Of a stretch of 64,000 bases of DNA, positions 8,701 through 18,575 are shown piece by piece. A model generated the notes under the pieces. The model was not told where the DNA came from, did not search any database, and saw only the letters and a list, made by a program, of their open reading frames with translations. The position numbers and the translations under genes were made by a program. The stretch comes from Halomonas sp. TD01 (GTDB lineage Bacteria > Pseudomonadota > Gammaproteobacteria > Pseudomonadales > Halomonadaceae). The stretch covers positions 3,782,001-3,846,000 of the forward strand of contig NZ_OV350343.1 in the NCBI RefSeq assembly GCF_923868895.1, given 5' to 3'. Each line of letters opens with the position of its first letter. Positions within the stretch are counted from its first letter, which is position 1.

Positions 8701-9660
8701 ATGACGCCGGTGATTGCTTTCGGTGAAGCCTTGGTTGATATGCTGTCCAGCCGCTTAGGCGATGACACTGGCCAAGAAACCTTCACGCCTTACGCGGGTG
8801 GCGCGCCTGCTAACGTTGCGGTTGCCTGTGCCCGACTTAACGTACCCAGCCAGTTTTTAGGCATGGTGGGTGACGATACGTTTGGCCACTTCCTGATTCG
8901 TGAGCTGAAAAGCCATGGCGTGGATACTCAGGGCGTGGTGCTGACTAAAGAAGCACGCACTGCGCTGGCGTTTGTCTCCAGAGACAGTAGCGGCGAGCGC
9001 ACATTTGATTTTTATCGCCCACCGGCAGCCGACCTGCTTTATCGCCTAGAGCATCTGCCACACGGCGTGTTTGAACAACCGGCGATTGTTCACTTGTGCA
9101 GCAACAGTTTGACTGACCCCGAGATTGCCGACACCACCTTAGCGATTGCCGCTATGGCGAAGCGCGCAGGCTGTTTAGTCAGCGTGGATGCCAACCTCCG
9201 CCACAACCTGTGGACCGAAGGGTCAGCCGACCTCTGGCTGGTAACTGAGCTATTGGATAACGCCGATCTCGTTAAAGTCTCACTAGATGAGCTTGATTAT
9301 CTTCGTGGCGACCATTCACAGGAAGCGTGGCTATCTCAGCGACTAGCCGCCGGGGTAAAAGTGATTTTAATCACCGACGGCCCTAACAACGTGGCGTTGA
9401 AAGGCGTTGGCCTTGACCACACCATCACACCCCCTCCGGTGGCCGCTGTCGATACCACTGCTGGCGGTGATGCGTTTATTGGCGGCCTACTCGCTGAGCT
9501 TTCACGGCACGGCATTGATGATAACTGGCACCAAGACAGTGCCTTTCTAATCCGCGCAGTAGATATTGCCTGCCGCTGTGGCGCTCACGCAGTGACACGC
9601 CCAGGTGCCTACGCCGCACTGCCGACCCATAGCGATATTGAAGCGCTAAGAAATACGTAA
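8701..9660 (+). CDS. PfkB-family sugar kinase, probable fructokinase
   Basis: A 319-residue ribokinase/PfkB-family kinase. The start MTPVIAFGEALVDML and AGGAPANVAVACARL are the N-terminal family signature. DTTAGGDAFIGGLLAEL near residue 250 is the C-terminal signature with the catalytic Asp. The sequence style is that of fructokinases acting in sucrose use. It follows the aldo/keto reductase by 42 bp and faces the GH32 sucrose hydrolase across a shared terminator, so phosphorylating the fructose released from sucrose is the best reading. 2-keto-3-deoxygluconate kinase is the main alternative given the edd operon. Confidence 0.85.
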   Translation: MTPVIAFGEALVDMLSSRLGDDTGQETFTPYAGGAPANVAVACARLNVPSQFLGMVGDDTFGHFLIRELKSHGVDTQGVVLTKEARTALAFVSRDSSGERTFDFYRPPAADLLYRLEHLPHGVFEQPAIVHLCSNSLTDPEIADTTLAIAAMAKRAGCLVSVDANLRHNLWTEGSADLWLVTELLDNADLVKVSLDELDYLRGDHSQEAWLSQRLAAGVKVILITDGPNNVALKGVGLDHTITPPPVAAVDTTAGGDAFIGGLLAELSRHGIDDNWHQDSAFLIRAVDIACRCGAHAVTRPGAYAALPTHSDIEALRNT

Positions 9661-9673
9661 CGCCTGTAGTGAA

Positions 9674-9697
9674 AAGGGCGTGCAACAGCACGCCCTT
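9674..9697. terminator. Bidirectional terminator between PfkB kinase and GH32 genes
   Basis: AAGGGCGTG, loop CAACAG, CACGCCCTT: a perfect 9-bp stem 13 bases after the kinase stop and 32 bases beyond the GH32 stop on the other strand. T-runs are short, so termination strength is uncertain. Confidence 0.75.
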
Positions 9698-9729
9698 AAT
9701 CACGCATCCTACGTACACGCTAAATCCCA

Positions 9730-11226
9730 CTAATGCGCTACCGCACCTTTACTCGATACCACACTGCCGCCAAGCAACTCAGCGCTGCCTTCCAAGACGC
9801 GCACATCAATCGAGCCTGTCGTTAGGCCTGTATAGCTAACCTGAGTAATCGCTCGCTGTTGCGTATCGCCGTTAACCAGGATCTCCAGCGAGCCATGATC
9901 ACACCACCACTCTACCGTGATCGTTAAACCATCAACGCTGCCCGCTGCATGGTCACAGGCGAAATGGTCATCGAAAGCTGCTTGTCCGTTCACCCCATTA
10001 CGCGTGTAGCGAAGTGCAACGTCCTCCTCTCCCGCTTCAAGAGTAAGTTGTTGATGATCTCCCTGCTGGAGCGACAACGCTACTCGGCTGCCAGCCGTTA
10101 AGGTCAGTTCAAGCAAACCACGGCTTACCGATGGCAAAGAGGTTAAAACGCTATATTGCCCAACACCCAGCATTGCCTGTGGCGAGATAGTATGCGGTAC
10201 GGCTGTCAGCGCCTCATGGCACTCGCTGGCGATACGCTGGCAAAGCTGAATGCCGCTCGATGTCGCACGCAGGGTTAACTCTCTGGGCAGGCTCATCATT
10301 CCCCGCCAGCCAGCTTCAGGCGCATGATTGGCATACTGCCAATTATTCAGCCAAGCCACGGCTAAACGGCGCCCCGGAATATTCGACCAGCTCTGCACGG
10401 CGTAAAAATCACGCCCTTCGTCCATCATCATGACGTCATCTGGCGAGTGGTCGTTAGTAAAACGCTGCCCGTCAAACTCGCCCACAAAATATTGTGTGAA
10501 CGAGCCAAAAGCATTATCTGGCGTAGCACCAATGCCTACGATTAATACCCAACGGCTAGTCGCCTGGCAATTTTCAGCGCCATCCACAGGTAGTTCGAAC
10601 AAATCGGGGCATTCCCAGGGGTGTTGAGTATGCGCCCCATGGCCCTCGCCAAACGCACTGGCAAATTGCCAGTGCAATAGGTTTTCCGAGGTGTAAAAAT
10701 GAATTTCCTGACCACAAGCCAGCGCCATTACCCAACGCTGGGTAGCGGCATGCCAGAACACTTTTGGGTCGCGAAAATCTTTAAACCCTGGTGCGGGCAG
10801 CAATGGGTTATTGGCGTATTGATGCCAAGTGCGCCCCTTGTCGCGGCTATAAGCCAAACACTGTGACTGCTCATAATTTTCAGGGTCATCGGAAAGCACT
10901 CGGTGACAGGTATAAAACGCCAGCAGCCCCGGCTGGCCGTCAAACAGCCCCGTCACATCATGCTCATCCACGATGGCACTACCTGAAAAACACGCGCCTT
11001 GGGCATCTGGCGCCAGCGCAATAGGCAAGTGTTCCCAATGGCAGAGATCGGTGCTCACTGCATGACCCCAGTGCATTGGCCCCCATACCGTGTCATGGGG
11101 ATGGTATTGATAAAAGAGATGATACTCTCCTTCGAAATACACGAGCCCGTTGGGATCATTCATCCAGCCGGTAGGCGGCGTAAAATGCAGCGTTGGCCTG
11201 AGAGGAGTAAATTTGACGAGATTCAA
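9730..11226 (-). CDS. GH32 beta-fructofuranosidase / sucrose hydrolase
   Basis: A 498-residue glycoside hydrolase family 32 enzyme that splits sucrose (or sucrose-6-phosphate). The nucleophile motif WMNDPNG is at residues 21-27, the transition-state RDP at 152-154 in FRDPKVF, and the acid/base Glu at about 205 in HPWECPDLFEL. A C-terminal beta-sandwich follows. There is no signal peptide, so it is cytoplasmic. No sucrose-specific PTS is in the window, so free sucrose imported by an ABC system is the more likely substrate than the 6-phosphate; scrB and cscA are both plausible names. A perfect 16-bp LacI-type palindrome lies 15 bp before the start. Confidence 0.93.
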   Translation of the reverse strand: MNLVKFTPLRPTLHFTPPTGWMNDPNGLVYFEGEYHLFYQYHPHDTVWGPMHWGHAVSTDLCHWEHLPIALAPDAQGACFSGSAIVDEHDVTGLFDGQPGLLAFYTCHRVLSDDPENYEQSQCLAYSRDKGRTWHQYANNPLLPAPGFKDFRDPKVFWHAATQRWVMALACGQEIHFYTSENLLHWQFASAFGEGHGAHTQHPWECPDLFELPVDGAENCQATSRWVLIVGIGATPDNAFGSFTQYFVGEFDGQRFTNDHSPDDVMMMDEGRDFYAVQSWSNIPGRRLAVAWLNNWQYANHAPEAGWRGMMSLPRELTLRATSSGIQLCQRIASECHEALTAVPHTISPQAMLGVGQYSVLTSLPSVSRGLLELTLTAGSRVALSLQQGDHQQLTLEAGEEDVALRYTRNGVNGQAAFDDHFACDHAAGSVDGLTITVEWWCDHGSLEILVNGDTQQRAITQVSYTGLTTGSIDVRVLEGSAELLGGSVVSSKGAVAH

Positions 11227-11240
11227 TGTTAAAAACCCTT

Positions 11241-11256
11241 ACTTAATCGATTAAGT
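11241..11256. promoter_or_regulatory. LacI-family operator in front of the GH32 gene
   Basis: ACTTAATCGATTAAGT is a perfect 16-bp palindrome with the central CG typical of LacI-family operators. Its 14-bp core CTTAATCGATTAAG recurs at 39356-39369, upstream of aglE and the porin. Its position next to the GH32 start suggests repression. Confidence 0.75.
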
Positions 11257-11315
11257 TGAGGCTAACACGCTTTTTTCTTCTCTGCCTTACGCCGTTAGAT
11301 GGAGCGCACAAAAAA

Positions 11316-11341
11316 GCCCGAGCATGGCAATATGCTCGGGC
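11316..11341 (-). terminator. Rho-independent terminator of zwf-pgl-eda
   Basis: A 10-bp perfect stem GCCCGAGCAT / ATGCTCGGGC with a 6-base loop. Read on the minus strand it is followed by TTTTTTGT. It lies 76 bases beyond the eda stop. Confidence 0.88.
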
Positions 11342-11416
11342 AAATGACTTACCCACACGACCCGATATCAGTGAGGCAAGTAACGAGAGTGCTCGTGTCG
11401 ATTTACATCGTATTCT

Positions 11417-12079
11417 TTAGTGGTGAAAACGCTCAGCGGCCTGACGGGCCAGCTCGCGAATGCCGTCCCAATCTTCTGCTTCAACCATGGCTTTCGGCGT
11501 TAGCCAAGAACCACCTACACACATAACATTGGGTAGTGAAAGGTAGGTTTCAGCGTTATCAACCGTGATACCGCCGGTTGGGCAAAAGCGTGCTTCGGGA
11601 ATCGGCGCGCCAAAGGCTTTAATGGCTTTGGCACCACCGCTGGACTCAGCCGGGAAAAACTTGAAGCGGCGATAGCCGTACTGCCAGCCGGTCATCAATT
11701 CAGAGATCGTTGATACGCCGGGCAGCATCGGCACAGGGCTCTCTACGCCATAGCGATAAAGGGCCTCTGTCGCGCCCGGTGTCACTACAAAATCCGCACC
11801 TACCTGTTCAGCTTGGCGGTATTGCGCGGGCGTTAACACGGTACCTACACCGATGCTGGCTCCCGGCAGCGCTTCTTTCATGCGTTTAATTGCTTCCAGC
11901 GCGCAGTCAGTACGCAAGGTAATTTCAAGCACGCTTAAGCCACCTTCCACCAAGGCGCGGCCCAACGGTACCGCATCTTCAAGACGGTCAATGGTAATCA
12001 CCGGAATGACCTCAGCTTTTAAGCAAATGCTATCAAGCTCGGCGGTGCGCGTTGAGGGTAGCTGTTTATCGATTGTCAT
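11417..12079 (-). CDS. eda: KDPG aldolase
   Basis: Eda cleaves 2-keto-3-deoxy-6-phosphogluconate to pyruvate and glyceraldehyde-3-phosphate. The 220-residue protein has the class I aldolase pattern: VIPVITIDRLEDAVPLGRAL, LEITLRTDCALEAI, GVGTVLTPAQ, FVVTPGATEAL, and the Schiff-base Lys in FKFFPAESSGGAKAIKAFGAP. FCPTGGITVDN follows. The start at 12079 has GGAG eight bases upstream; the frame extends to a TTG at 12097 that lacks a ribosome site. It is the last gene of the zwf-pgl-eda operon and completes the Entner-Doudoroff pathway begun by edd. Confidence 0.96.
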   Translation of the reverse strand: MTIDKQLPSTRTAELDSICLKAEVIPVITIDRLEDAVPLGRALVEGGLSVLEITLRTDCALEAIKRMKEALPGASIGVGTVLTPAQYRQAEQVGADFVVTPGATEALYRYGVESPVPMLPGVSTISELMTGWQYGYRRFKFFPAESSGGAKAIKAFGAPIPEARFCPTGGITVDNAETYLSLPNVMCVGGSWLTPKAMVEAEDWDGIRELARQAAERFHH

Positions 12080-12136
12080 CAGTGAGTCTCCAAGCAATTT
12101 TTACTGGCAAACGTTTTATTGGCGAAAGCCCAGGCG

Positions 12137-12832
12137 TTACGGCGCCCAATAGATCGCTAACGGGCAAGATAAAAACGCGCGAATCGGCAGCTTACGGACA
12201 TCATCACCATTCATGGCGTTTGCCAATACGCTGCGCTTATCATCGCCAGTAATATGTAAAATATGTCGATGCGCCTGATGCAGGCGATCTGCCGAGAAAG
12301 TAATACGCGGCTGCGGCTGACTAGGCGTGCGTACCGCGACAAGCGGCTCATCGGTGGAAAGTGCTAAGCCAAGCTCCAGGCTGTCGGGGAATAGCGATGC
12401 CGTATGGCCATCGCCTCCCATTCCCAAAATCACAACGCTGGCGGGCCAAGGCAGAGATGCCGTGCGTTTAGCAACCTCTTCAACACCCTCTTCCGGCGTT
12501 GAGTCATCTGAGGTTAGCGGTACAAAGTTAGCCTTTGCGGCAGCCCCTTGAAGCAGATTTTCTCGCACCAACTTGGCATTGCTATCGCTACTTTGTTCAT
12601 CCACCCAGCGCTCGTCGGCCAGGGTAATGTCAATGCGCTCCCAAGGTAGCGGTTTGGCTGCCAGGGATTTAAAAAATGGCACTGGTGTAGAACCCCCCGA
12701 TACGACTAATAACGCGCGATCCTGGCGGCTTAAGTCTTCAGCTAATGCCTGAAAGACCGCTTCTGCTAACTGCTCCGCTAGCGCTTGACGTGCTTCGCTC
12801 ATATCAATAATCCTCGTACCAACTGCGGCCAT
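12137..12832 (-). CDS. pgl: 6-phosphogluconolactonase
   Basis: Pgl hydrolyses 6-phosphogluconolactone, the Zwf product. The DevB/Pgl-type protein carries [41 protein letters not shown] and [18 protein letters not shown], all standard for the family. The start is uncertain. The ATG at 12832 (231 residues) overlaps zwf by 29 bases but has no clear ribosome site. The ATG at 12802 (221 residues) has GAGG nine bases upstream and sits right after the zwf stop (TGATATG). The longer form keeps a plausible first beta strand (GTRIIDM). Confidence 0.92.
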   Translation of the reverse strand: MAAVGTRIIDMSEARQALAEQLAEAVFQALAEDLSRQDRALLVVSGGSTPVPFFKSLAAKPLPWERIDITLADERWVDEQSSDSNAKLVRENLLQGAAAKANFVPLTSDDSTPEEGVEEVAKRTASLPWPASVVILGMGGDGHTASLFPDSLELGLALSTDEPLVAVRTPSQPQPRITFSADRLHQAHRHILHITGDDKRSVLANAMNGDDVRKLPIRAFLSCPLAIYWAP

Positions 12833-14297
12833 CTTGGGTAATCATGGCGATGGAGGCAACCGGCCCCCAAGAGCCTGCCGGGTAACGGCGCGGCGGTGTT
12901 TCGCGTGCTTTCCAACCGTCGATGAGCTGATCGCACCAGCGCCAGGCGTGCTCGACTTCATCACGACGTACGAACAAATACTGTTGTCCTTTCATGACTT
13001 CCAGCAGCAGGCGCTCGTAGGCATCGGGGATACGCGATTTGGGGAACGCGCTATTAAAATCCAGGTGCAGCGGGCCAGGCCGCAGACGCATACCTTTATC
13101 CAAACCGCTGTCTTTGGTGAGCACCTGAAGCGCGATACCTTCATCCGGCTGCAGGCGAATGATCAGCTTGTTAGACGCAATCCCCCGCTGGTCAGGGTCA
13201 AAAATATAGTGTGGCTGCTGGCGGAAGTGGATCACGATTTGGGATAGCTTTTCAGGCATGCGCTTACCGGTACGCAGGTAAAACGGCACCCCCGCCCAGC
13301 GCCAGTTAGAAACCTCGGTTTTCATTGCCACAAAGGTTTCGGTCTGGCTTTCAGTATTCGCCCCTTCTTCTTCCAGATAGCCAGGTACTGGCTGGCCGTC
13401 GTTGGTGCCCGCTGTATATTGGCCGCGCACCACGTCGCGCCCCAGCGCCTCACCGCTAAAAGGCTTAAGCGCTTTCAACACTTTTACTTTCTCATCACGA
13501 ATGGCGTCAGCATCCAGATTGGAAGGCGGGTCCATGGCAATCAAACACAATAGCTGGAGCAGGTGGTTTTGCACCATATCGCGAAGCTGTCCGGCATCAT
13601 CGAAGTAGCCCCAGCGCCCTTCAATACCGACCTTTTCTGCAACGGTAATTTCTACGTGAGAAATGTGGTTCTGGTTCCATTGCGTCCCAAAAAGCGGGTT
13701 AGCAAAGCGCAGCGCAATCAGGTTCTGTACCGTTTCTTTACCTAAATAGTGGTCAATACGGTAAATACGCGACTCAGGAAAAACGGCCCCAATAGCGTCG
13801 TTAACTTCTTCTGATGACACCAAATCGTAGCCAATGGGCTTCTCAACAATGACCCGCGTTTGCTCATCCAGGCTGCCACTCGCCTCAAGGTTGCGGCAAA
13901 TATCGCCGTAGATCATTGCGGCAACAGATAGATAGACGACCATAGGTTGATCGGAGCCTTCGCGCCATTCACGTACCTGCTCAAAACCCTCGGCTTTTTT
14001 GAAATCCAGCTGCAAATAGTCAAGCCGGTTTAGAAAACGCTCAAGGCTCTCTTTATCCTGCTCATCTTTTTTCAGCCGCTTTTGCAGTGCGCCGCTGACT
14101 AACTGGCGAAATGCCGCGGTGTCATGCGCTTGACGCGCCAGCCCCATAATCCGCGTGCTTTTGGGCATTAAGCCCTCACGGTCAAGGTGATAAAGCGCAG
14201 GAAACAGCTTGCGCATCGCAAGATCGCCAAGCGCCCCAAACAGCGCTAAATCAATAGCGTGATTCTTATCGCCCAGCGGGGAATGTGACTGGCTCAT
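12804..14297 (-). CDS. zwf: Glucose-6-phosphate 1-dehydrogenase
   Basis: Zwf oxidises glucose-6-phosphate to the lactone with NAD(P)+. The 497-residue protein has the dinucleotide fold start [19 protein letters not shown] near residue 18, [11 protein letters not shown] near 150, and the substrate and catalytic motif [13 protein letters not shown] near 180. Length is normal. It heads the minus-strand zwf-pgl-eda operon. Two HexR-like boxes flank a TATAAT hexamer (14366-14371, minus strand), consistent with repression by HexR when KDPG is low. Confidence 0.96.
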   Translation of the reverse strand: MSQSHSPLGDKNHAIDLALFGALGDLAMRKLFPALYHLDREGLMPKSTRIMGLARQAHDTAAFRQLVSGALQKRLKKDEQDKESLERFLNRLDYLQLDFKKAEGFEQVREWREGSDQPMVVYLSVAAMIYGDICRNLEASGSLDEQTRVIVEKPIGYDLVSSEEVNDAIGAVFPESRIYRIDHYLGKETVQNLIALRFANPLFGTQWNQNHISHVEITVAEKVGIEGRWGYFDDAGQLRDMVQNHLLQLLCLIAMDPPSNLDADAIRDEKVKVLKALKPFSGEALGRDVVRGQYTAGTNDGQPVPGYLEEEGANTESQTETFVAMKTEVSNWRWAGVPFYLRTGKRMPEKLSQIVIHFRQQPHYIFDPDQRGIASNKLIIRLQPDEGIALQVLTKDSGLDKGMRLRPGPLHLDFNSAFPKSRIPDAYERLLLEVMKGQQYLFVRRDEVEHAWRWCDQLIDGWKARETPPRRYPAGSWGPVASIAMITQDGRSWYEDY

Positions 14298-14328
14298 CTC
14301 AGCTCCTATTTATAATTAGATGATCTAA

Positions 14329-14343
14329 TGTAGTTAGATTACC
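14329..14343. promoter_or_regulatory. HexR-like operator, proximal, upstream of zwf
   Basis: TGTAGTTAGATTACC fits TGTARt-N3-ATTACA with one end mismatch. It lies downstream of the proposed zwf -10 box, about 32-46 bp before the ATG. Confidence 0.55.
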
Positions 14344-14365
14344 TAAAATCTATCTGATACGGGGC

Positions 14366-14371
14366 ATTATA
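14366..14371 (-). promoter_or_regulatory. Probable zwf -10 hexamer
   Basis: Read on the minus strand this is a perfect TATAAT (GCGTATAATGCC). No good -35 hexamer is evident at 16-18 bp; the upstream HexR-like box occupies that position. Confidence 0.5.
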
Positions 14372-14383
14372 CGCAACATTTCA

Positions 14384-14398
14384 TGTAATTTTACTACA
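14384..14398. promoter_or_regulatory. HexR-like operator, distal, upstream of zwf
   Basis: TGTAATTTTACTACA is one of the best HexR matches in the window: 12 of 12 non-spacer positions fit if C/T is allowed in the right arm. It covers the -35 region relative to the TATAAT at 14366-14371. Confidence 0.68.
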
Positions 14399-14565
14399 AA
14401 AAAATAGCGTTGCCTCCCCATTTACGCCTTTTACTGTCATTTACTTCTTTCTCTGCAAAGTGCCGTCTCTGCGTAGCACCGATCCCGGCACCAACCGTTA
14501 TAGCTCTTTATTGTTACCTTTTATTCCACTCTACGCCCCTTGGATACGCCATCGCTACGCCCTCT

Positions 14566-14575
14566 GAGGATGAGG
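14566..14575 (+). promoter_or_regulatory. MalT-box-like site upstream of malE
   Basis: GAGGATGAGG differs by one base from the E. coli MalT consensus GGGGATGAGG and lies about 100 bp before the malE start in the direct orientation. A malT gene is in the window. Only a single clear box is visible, so activity is inferred. Confidence 0.42.
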
Positions 14576-14673
14576 TGACATTGCCTGGAATTGGCGACGC
14601 TGGCACTGACTAAAGCGCTGCTCATCAAAACGCTCGCAGCACTCTATGACAACAACAATGAGGTATTCACATT

Positions 14674-15861
14674 ATGGCAACGTATCGTCCAATCATGATG
14701 CCACTGCTAGCCGCCACGCTGGCTGCCAGTGTCACCCTGCCCGCCTTTGCGTTTGAGGATGATCGCCTCACTATCTGGATGGGTGATAATAAAGGCCAGG
14801 AAGGCATTCGCGTGGTTGCCGAGCAGTTTCTTGAAGACACAGGAATCGAAGTTGAGGTGGTCTTCCCCGATAACCTTACTGACCGCTTTCAGCAAGCGGC
14901 GGGGAGTGGCCAGGGGCCGGACATCGTCATTTGGGCTCACGACCGCATGGGTGAGTGGGCACAAAGTGGTTTATTGAAACAAGTCGCCCCAAGTGACAGC
15001 TTCCGTGAGGCGTTTTACGACTTCACCTGGGAAGCTGCGCTGTGGAATGGTGAAACCTACGGCTACCCGATATCGGTAGAGTCACTGGGCCTCATTTACA
15101 ACAAAACCCTGATAGAAACACCGCCAGAAAGTTTTGCCGAGCTGATGGAGCTTGACGAAACGCTCTCTCAAGTCGGCAAAAAGGCCATCTTATTTGATTA
15201 CAGCGAGCCGTATTACGGCTGGACCTTGCTAGCGGCCAACGGCGGCTACCCTTTCAAGCAGACCGACAGCGGCTATGACGTCAGCGATATAGGCGTTAAC
15301 AACCAAGGTGCCCTACAAGGGGCAGAACTGTTGGTTGAGCTAATCGAAAGTGATGTGCTACCCCGCGGCACTGATTACAACTTGATGGATACCCGCTTTA
15401 ACCAGGGCGAAGTAGCTACCATGATTAGCGGCCCATGGGCCTGGCCAAACCTAGAGCGTAGCGGAATTGACTACGGCGTCGCGCTGCTACCGAAAGTGGG
15501 TGATGAGCGTGCTAAACCCATGTTTGGTGTGATGACGGCAATGATTAACTCCGCCACACCCAATGATTTTCTCGCCGTAGAGTTTTTAGAAAACTATCTG
15601 CTTAGCGAAGAGGGCATGCACACATTTAACAGCGACGGCTCACTGGGGGCGGTAGCCCATATCGATTATCAGGCTAAACTTGCTGATAACCCCAACATTG
15701 CCGCGACGCTTGAAAATGCGGAAGTCGGTATGCCCATGCCGAACATTCCTGAAATGGGTGCTTTCTGGGCAGCCATGGAGCCCGCACTGCAAAACATCGG
15801 CAGTGGCCGCCAATCGCCCAAAGAAGCGCTGGATGCGGCTGCGCGGCGTATGCGCCAGTAA
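14674..15861 (+). CDS. malE: Maltose/maltodextrin ABC transporter, binding protein
   Basis: MalE binds maltose or maltodextrins in the periplasm and delivers them to MalFGK. The 395-residue precursor (E. coli MalE has 396) starts with a signal peptide ending near ALAASVTLPAFA. The mature part begins FEDDRLTIWMGDNKGQEG and has GPDIVIWAHDRMGEWAQSGLL, YGYPISVESLGLIYNK and a C-terminal SPKEALDAAARRMRQ, all typical of enteric-type MalE. It is followed by malF and malG, but no malK is adjacent; a malK lies at 31808-32923. A MalT-like box upstream suggests maltotriose control. Confidence 0.94.
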   Translation: MATYRPIMMPLLAATLAASVTLPAFAFEDDRLTIWMGDNKGQEGIRVVAEQFLEDTGIEVEVVFPDNLTDRFQQAAGSGQGPDIVIWAHDRMGEWAQSGLLKQVAPSDSFREAFYDFTWEAALWNGETYGYPISVESLGLIYNKTLIETPPESFAELMELDETLSQVGKKAILFDYSEPYYGWTLLAANGGYPFKQTDSGYDVSDIGVNNQGALQGAELLVELIESDVLPRGTDYNLMDTRFNQGEVATMISGPWAWPNLERSGIDYGVALLPKVGDERAKPMFGVMTAMINSATPNDFLAVEFLENYLLSEEGMHTFNSDGSLGAVAHIDYQAKLADNPNIAATLENAEVGMPMPNIPEMGAFWAAMEPALQNIGSGRQSPKEALDAAARRMRQ

Positions 15862-15920
15862 GCTTTTTCTGCCCTTCTGCCCGGTAGCCAATGCCACCGG
15901 GCAGCTTTCAGGATGTCACT

Positions 15921-17489
15921 ATGTATACCACTAACGCCTCTCGTGGCCTTCCCCGCCACCGCTCTCGCCATCTCACCGAACGTTACTCCCGCTGGGCACT
16001 TCGCTGCGTTATTGCCACCTTGGTAATCGTGCTGTTATGGCTAGTACTGGCATTCCACCTTAACGGCCAGTGGATGTTTGCCTTACTCTTTTTATTGCTG
16101 GGTGCCTCGCTGGGGGTGGTGTTTACTAAACGTACGTTAATGAGCCACCGCTATATTTTTCCTGCCGTGGCGGGACTTGGCGTGTTTGTTATTTTCCCGC
16201 TGCTTTACACCATCGGCATTAGCTTTAGTAATTACAGCTCAAGCAACCTGCTATCGGAAGAGCGCGTTCGTGGCCAGCTAATGAGCCAAACCTATCAACA
16301 GGAAGGCAACGCGTTTGACCTAACGCTGTACCAGGAAGGTGAGCTTATCCGCTTATACCTGGAAAACAGTGAGGCAGACACGACCCAGCGTTTCGTTTCT
16401 TCACCGCTCAACTTCGCCAACCATGAAACCCGCCAAATAGGTATTCAGGCAGTAGACGCTTCGCCTGCCCAAGAACCACTGGGAATGCGCGCTATCATCC
16501 AGGCACGTGATTCTCTGCAAGGGCTTAGGCTGCTGACACCGGATGGCGCGGAGCTGCGTATGGCAGGGTTACGCCAGTTTGCCCCTATGGTAGATCGCTA
16601 TGAAGCTCGTGAAGACGGCTCGCTTTATGATCGCCGCGATGACCGCATTATTACACCCGACCCCGCTATCGGATTTTTTGTCGCTGATAACGGCGAAAGA
16701 ATCACGCCGGGATGGCCAGTCAATGTAGGGTTTACCAACTATACGAAGATATTCACCGATCCAGACATTCGCGGCCCGTTCATGCAAATTTTTGTGTGGA
16801 CCTTTGTGTTTGCATCACTGACGGTGGTCTTTACCCTGGCCGTTGGCTTTGTGTTGGCGTCATTGCTGCAGTGGGACCAACTTAAGGGCAAAGCCGTTTA
16901 TCGCACGCTGTTAATTCTGCCCTACGCCGTGCCCGCCTTTATCTCCATCCTGATTTTTAAAGGCATGTTTAACCAACACTTCGGTGAAGTAAACATGATT
17001 CTGGACACGCTGTTTGGTGTTCGGCCGGAGTGGTTTACCGACCCGTGGCTAGCGCGTTCCATGCTACTGATTGTCAATACGTGGTTGGGCTACCCCTATA
17101 TGTTGCTGCTGTGCATGGGGCTAATCCAGGCAATTCCTCAAGATCTTTACGAAGCCTCAGCGGTAGATGGTGGCGGCCCAATTACTAACCTGTTCAAGAT
17201 TACCCTGCCGCTGATCATTAAACCGCTAACACCACTGTTAATTGCCGCCTTTGCATTTAACTTCAATAACTTTGTGCTAATTGCGCTATTAACCGGCGGC
17301 AACCCTGACATTTTGGGCGCCAGCACCCCAGCAGGCACCACCGATCTATTGGTCAGCTACACCTACCGCATTGCCTTCCAGGATGCCGGACAGAACTTTG
17401 GGCTGGCAGCCGCCATCGCAACGCTCATTTTCCTCTTGGTTGCGGGTATGTCGTTGCTTAATTTGCGCCTTTCCAAGGTTAAGGTTTAG
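15921..17489 (+). CDS. malF: Maltose ABC transporter, permease MalF
   Basis: MalF is one of two membrane subunits of the maltose importer. The 522-residue product has the long-form architecture of enteric MalF: N-terminal membrane helices, a large periplasmic P2 loop (roughly residues 105-265), then the permease core. The EAA loop that docks on MalK is [20 protein letters not shown] near residue 415. I choose the ATG at 15921 with AGGA upstream rather than an earlier one at 15891. It lies 60 bp after malE, and malG follows after 10 bp. Confidence 0.94.
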   Translation: MYTTNASRGLPRHRSRHLTERYSRWALRCVIATLVIVLLWLVLAFHLNGQWMFALLFLLLGASLGVVFTKRTLMSHRYIFPAVAGLGVFVIFPLLYTIGISFSNYSSSNLLSEERVRGQLMSQTYQQEGNAFDLTLYQEGELIRLYLENSEADTTQRFVSSPLNFANHETRQIGIQAVDASPAQEPLGMRAIIQARDSLQGLRLLTPDGAELRMAGLRQFAPMVDRYEAREDGSLYDRRDDRIITPDPAIGFFVADNGERITPGWPVNVGFTNYTKIFTDPDIRGPFMQIFVWTFVFASLTVVFTLAVGFVLASLLQWDQLKGKAVYRTLLILPYAVPAFISILIFKGMFNQHFGEVNMILDTLFGVRPEWFTDPWLARSMLLIVNTWLGYPYMLLLCMGLIQAIPQDLYEASAVDGGGPITNLFKITLPLIIKPLTPLLIAAFAFNFNNFVLIALLTGGNPDILGASTPAGTTDLLVSYTYRIAFQDAGQNFGLAAAIATLIFLLVAGMSLLNLRLSKVKV

Positions 17490-17499
17490 GAGGTTACTC

Positions 17500-18390
17500 A
17501 TGGCCATGGTTCAACCCCGTTCTGTGGGCGCGCGCCGCTTGGGCGCACACCTTGCACTGATCTGCTTTGTTTCGCTGATTGTCTTCCCGCTGTTGTTGGT
17601 GATTTCAATCTCATTTCGCGAGGGTAACTTTGCCTCTGGCAGCTTAATTCCCAAGAATTTCTCGTTGGAACACTGGTCACTAGCACTGGGAATTCCCTGG
17701 GAACGCCCGGATGGCAGCATTGTTCAACCGCCCTTTCCCGTGCTGTTGTGGCTTTGGAACTCGATAAAAGTGGCGGTAGTTTCTTCGGTGCTGATTCTAA
17801 TGTTAGCGACGACGAGCGCTTACGCCTTCGCACGCATGCGCTTTAAAGGCAAAGAACCGCTTTTGAAAGGCATGCTGATTTTCCAGATGTTCCCAGCCGT
17901 ACTGTCACTCGTGGCGCTCTACGCCCTGTTTGATCGACTGGGGCAGTTTGTTGGCTGGTTAGGCATCAACACCCACGGCGCGCTGATCGTGGCATCACTG
18001 GGCGCGGTCGCGCTGCATATCTGGACCATTAAAGGCTACTTTGAGTCGATTGATGGCTCGCTGGAAGAAGCGGCTATGGTCGACGGCGCCAGCACCTGGC
18101 AGGCGTTCCGCTACATTCTGCTGCCGCTGTCGATTCCCATTTTGATGGTGGTTTTCATTCTGGCTTTTGTGATGAGTATCATGGAATACCCCATGGCCTC
18201 AGTACTGCTGGTGGATGAGCACAAACTCACTCTAGCGGTAGGTGCCCAACAATACCTTGCCGACCACAACCAACGCTGGGGCAACTTTGCCGCCGCCGCC
18301 GTGCTTTCCGGCCTGCCCATTACCGTTGCGTTCTTGATCTGCCAACGCTGGATTATTGGCGGGTTAACCGCAGGGGGCGTCAAAGGTTAG
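17500..18390 (+). CDS. malG: Maltose ABC transporter, permease MalG
   Basis: MalG is the second membrane subunit of the maltose importer. The ATG at 17500 with an ideal AGGAGG upstream gives 296 residues, the same length as E. coli MalG, and the N-terminus MAMVQPRS closely resembles the enteric protein. The EAA loop [20 protein letters not shown] lies near residue 190, and about six membrane helices are visible. An upstream extension of the frame to 17371 overlaps malF and is not used. A strong terminator follows, so malEFG is one unit without its own ATPase gene. Confidence 0.95.
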   Translation: MAMVQPRSVGARRLGAHLALICFVSLIVFPLLLVISISFREGNFASGSLIPKNFSLEHWSLALGIPWERPDGSIVQPPFPVLLWLWNSIKVAVVSSVLILMLATTSAYAFARMRFKGKEPLLKGMLIFQMFPAVLSLVALYALFDRLGQFVGWLGINTHGALIVASLGAVALHIWTIKGYFESIDGSLEEAAMVDGASTWQAFRYILLPLSIPILMVVFILAFVMSIMEYPMASVLLVDEHKLTLAVGAQQYLADHNQRWGNFAAAAVLSGLPITVAFLICQRWIIGGLTAGGVKG

Positions 18391-18434
18391 TCCTAATTGG
18401 CACACTAATTCCTCGCTTGAGCAACTTGCTCCTT

Positions 18435-18465
18435 ACCGGCCCTATTGATAGGGCCGGTTTTTTTT
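18435..18465 (+). terminator. Rho-independent terminator after malG
   Basis: A 10-bp stem ACCGGCCCTA / TAGGGCCGGT with loop TTGA, followed by eight Ts. It lies 45 bases past the malG stop. Confidence 0.93.
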
Positions 18466-18575
18466 CATTACTTCCTTCACTACTTGGGTGTTTTTTTAGG
18501 GAAATTTTACGGACTTTTTGTGGTTGCCATGGTGTTATATCGCGATAAACATTAGGGCAATTTAAGAGCGGATCT

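Larger units (their letters stand above)
14298..14673. other. Divergent intergenic region zwf / malE
   Basis: These 376 bases hold the zwf promoter with its two HexR-like boxes on the left. The right part has a MalT-box-like sequence in front of malE. A 67-codon plus-strand frame at 14410-14613 shows no family resemblance and no ribosome site, so I do not call it. I see no RNA gene. Confidence 0.6.

Noticed and set aside
14410..14613. A 67-codon frame in the zwf/malE gap
   Set aside because: No ribosome site, no family resemblance, and it overlaps the regulatory sequences there.
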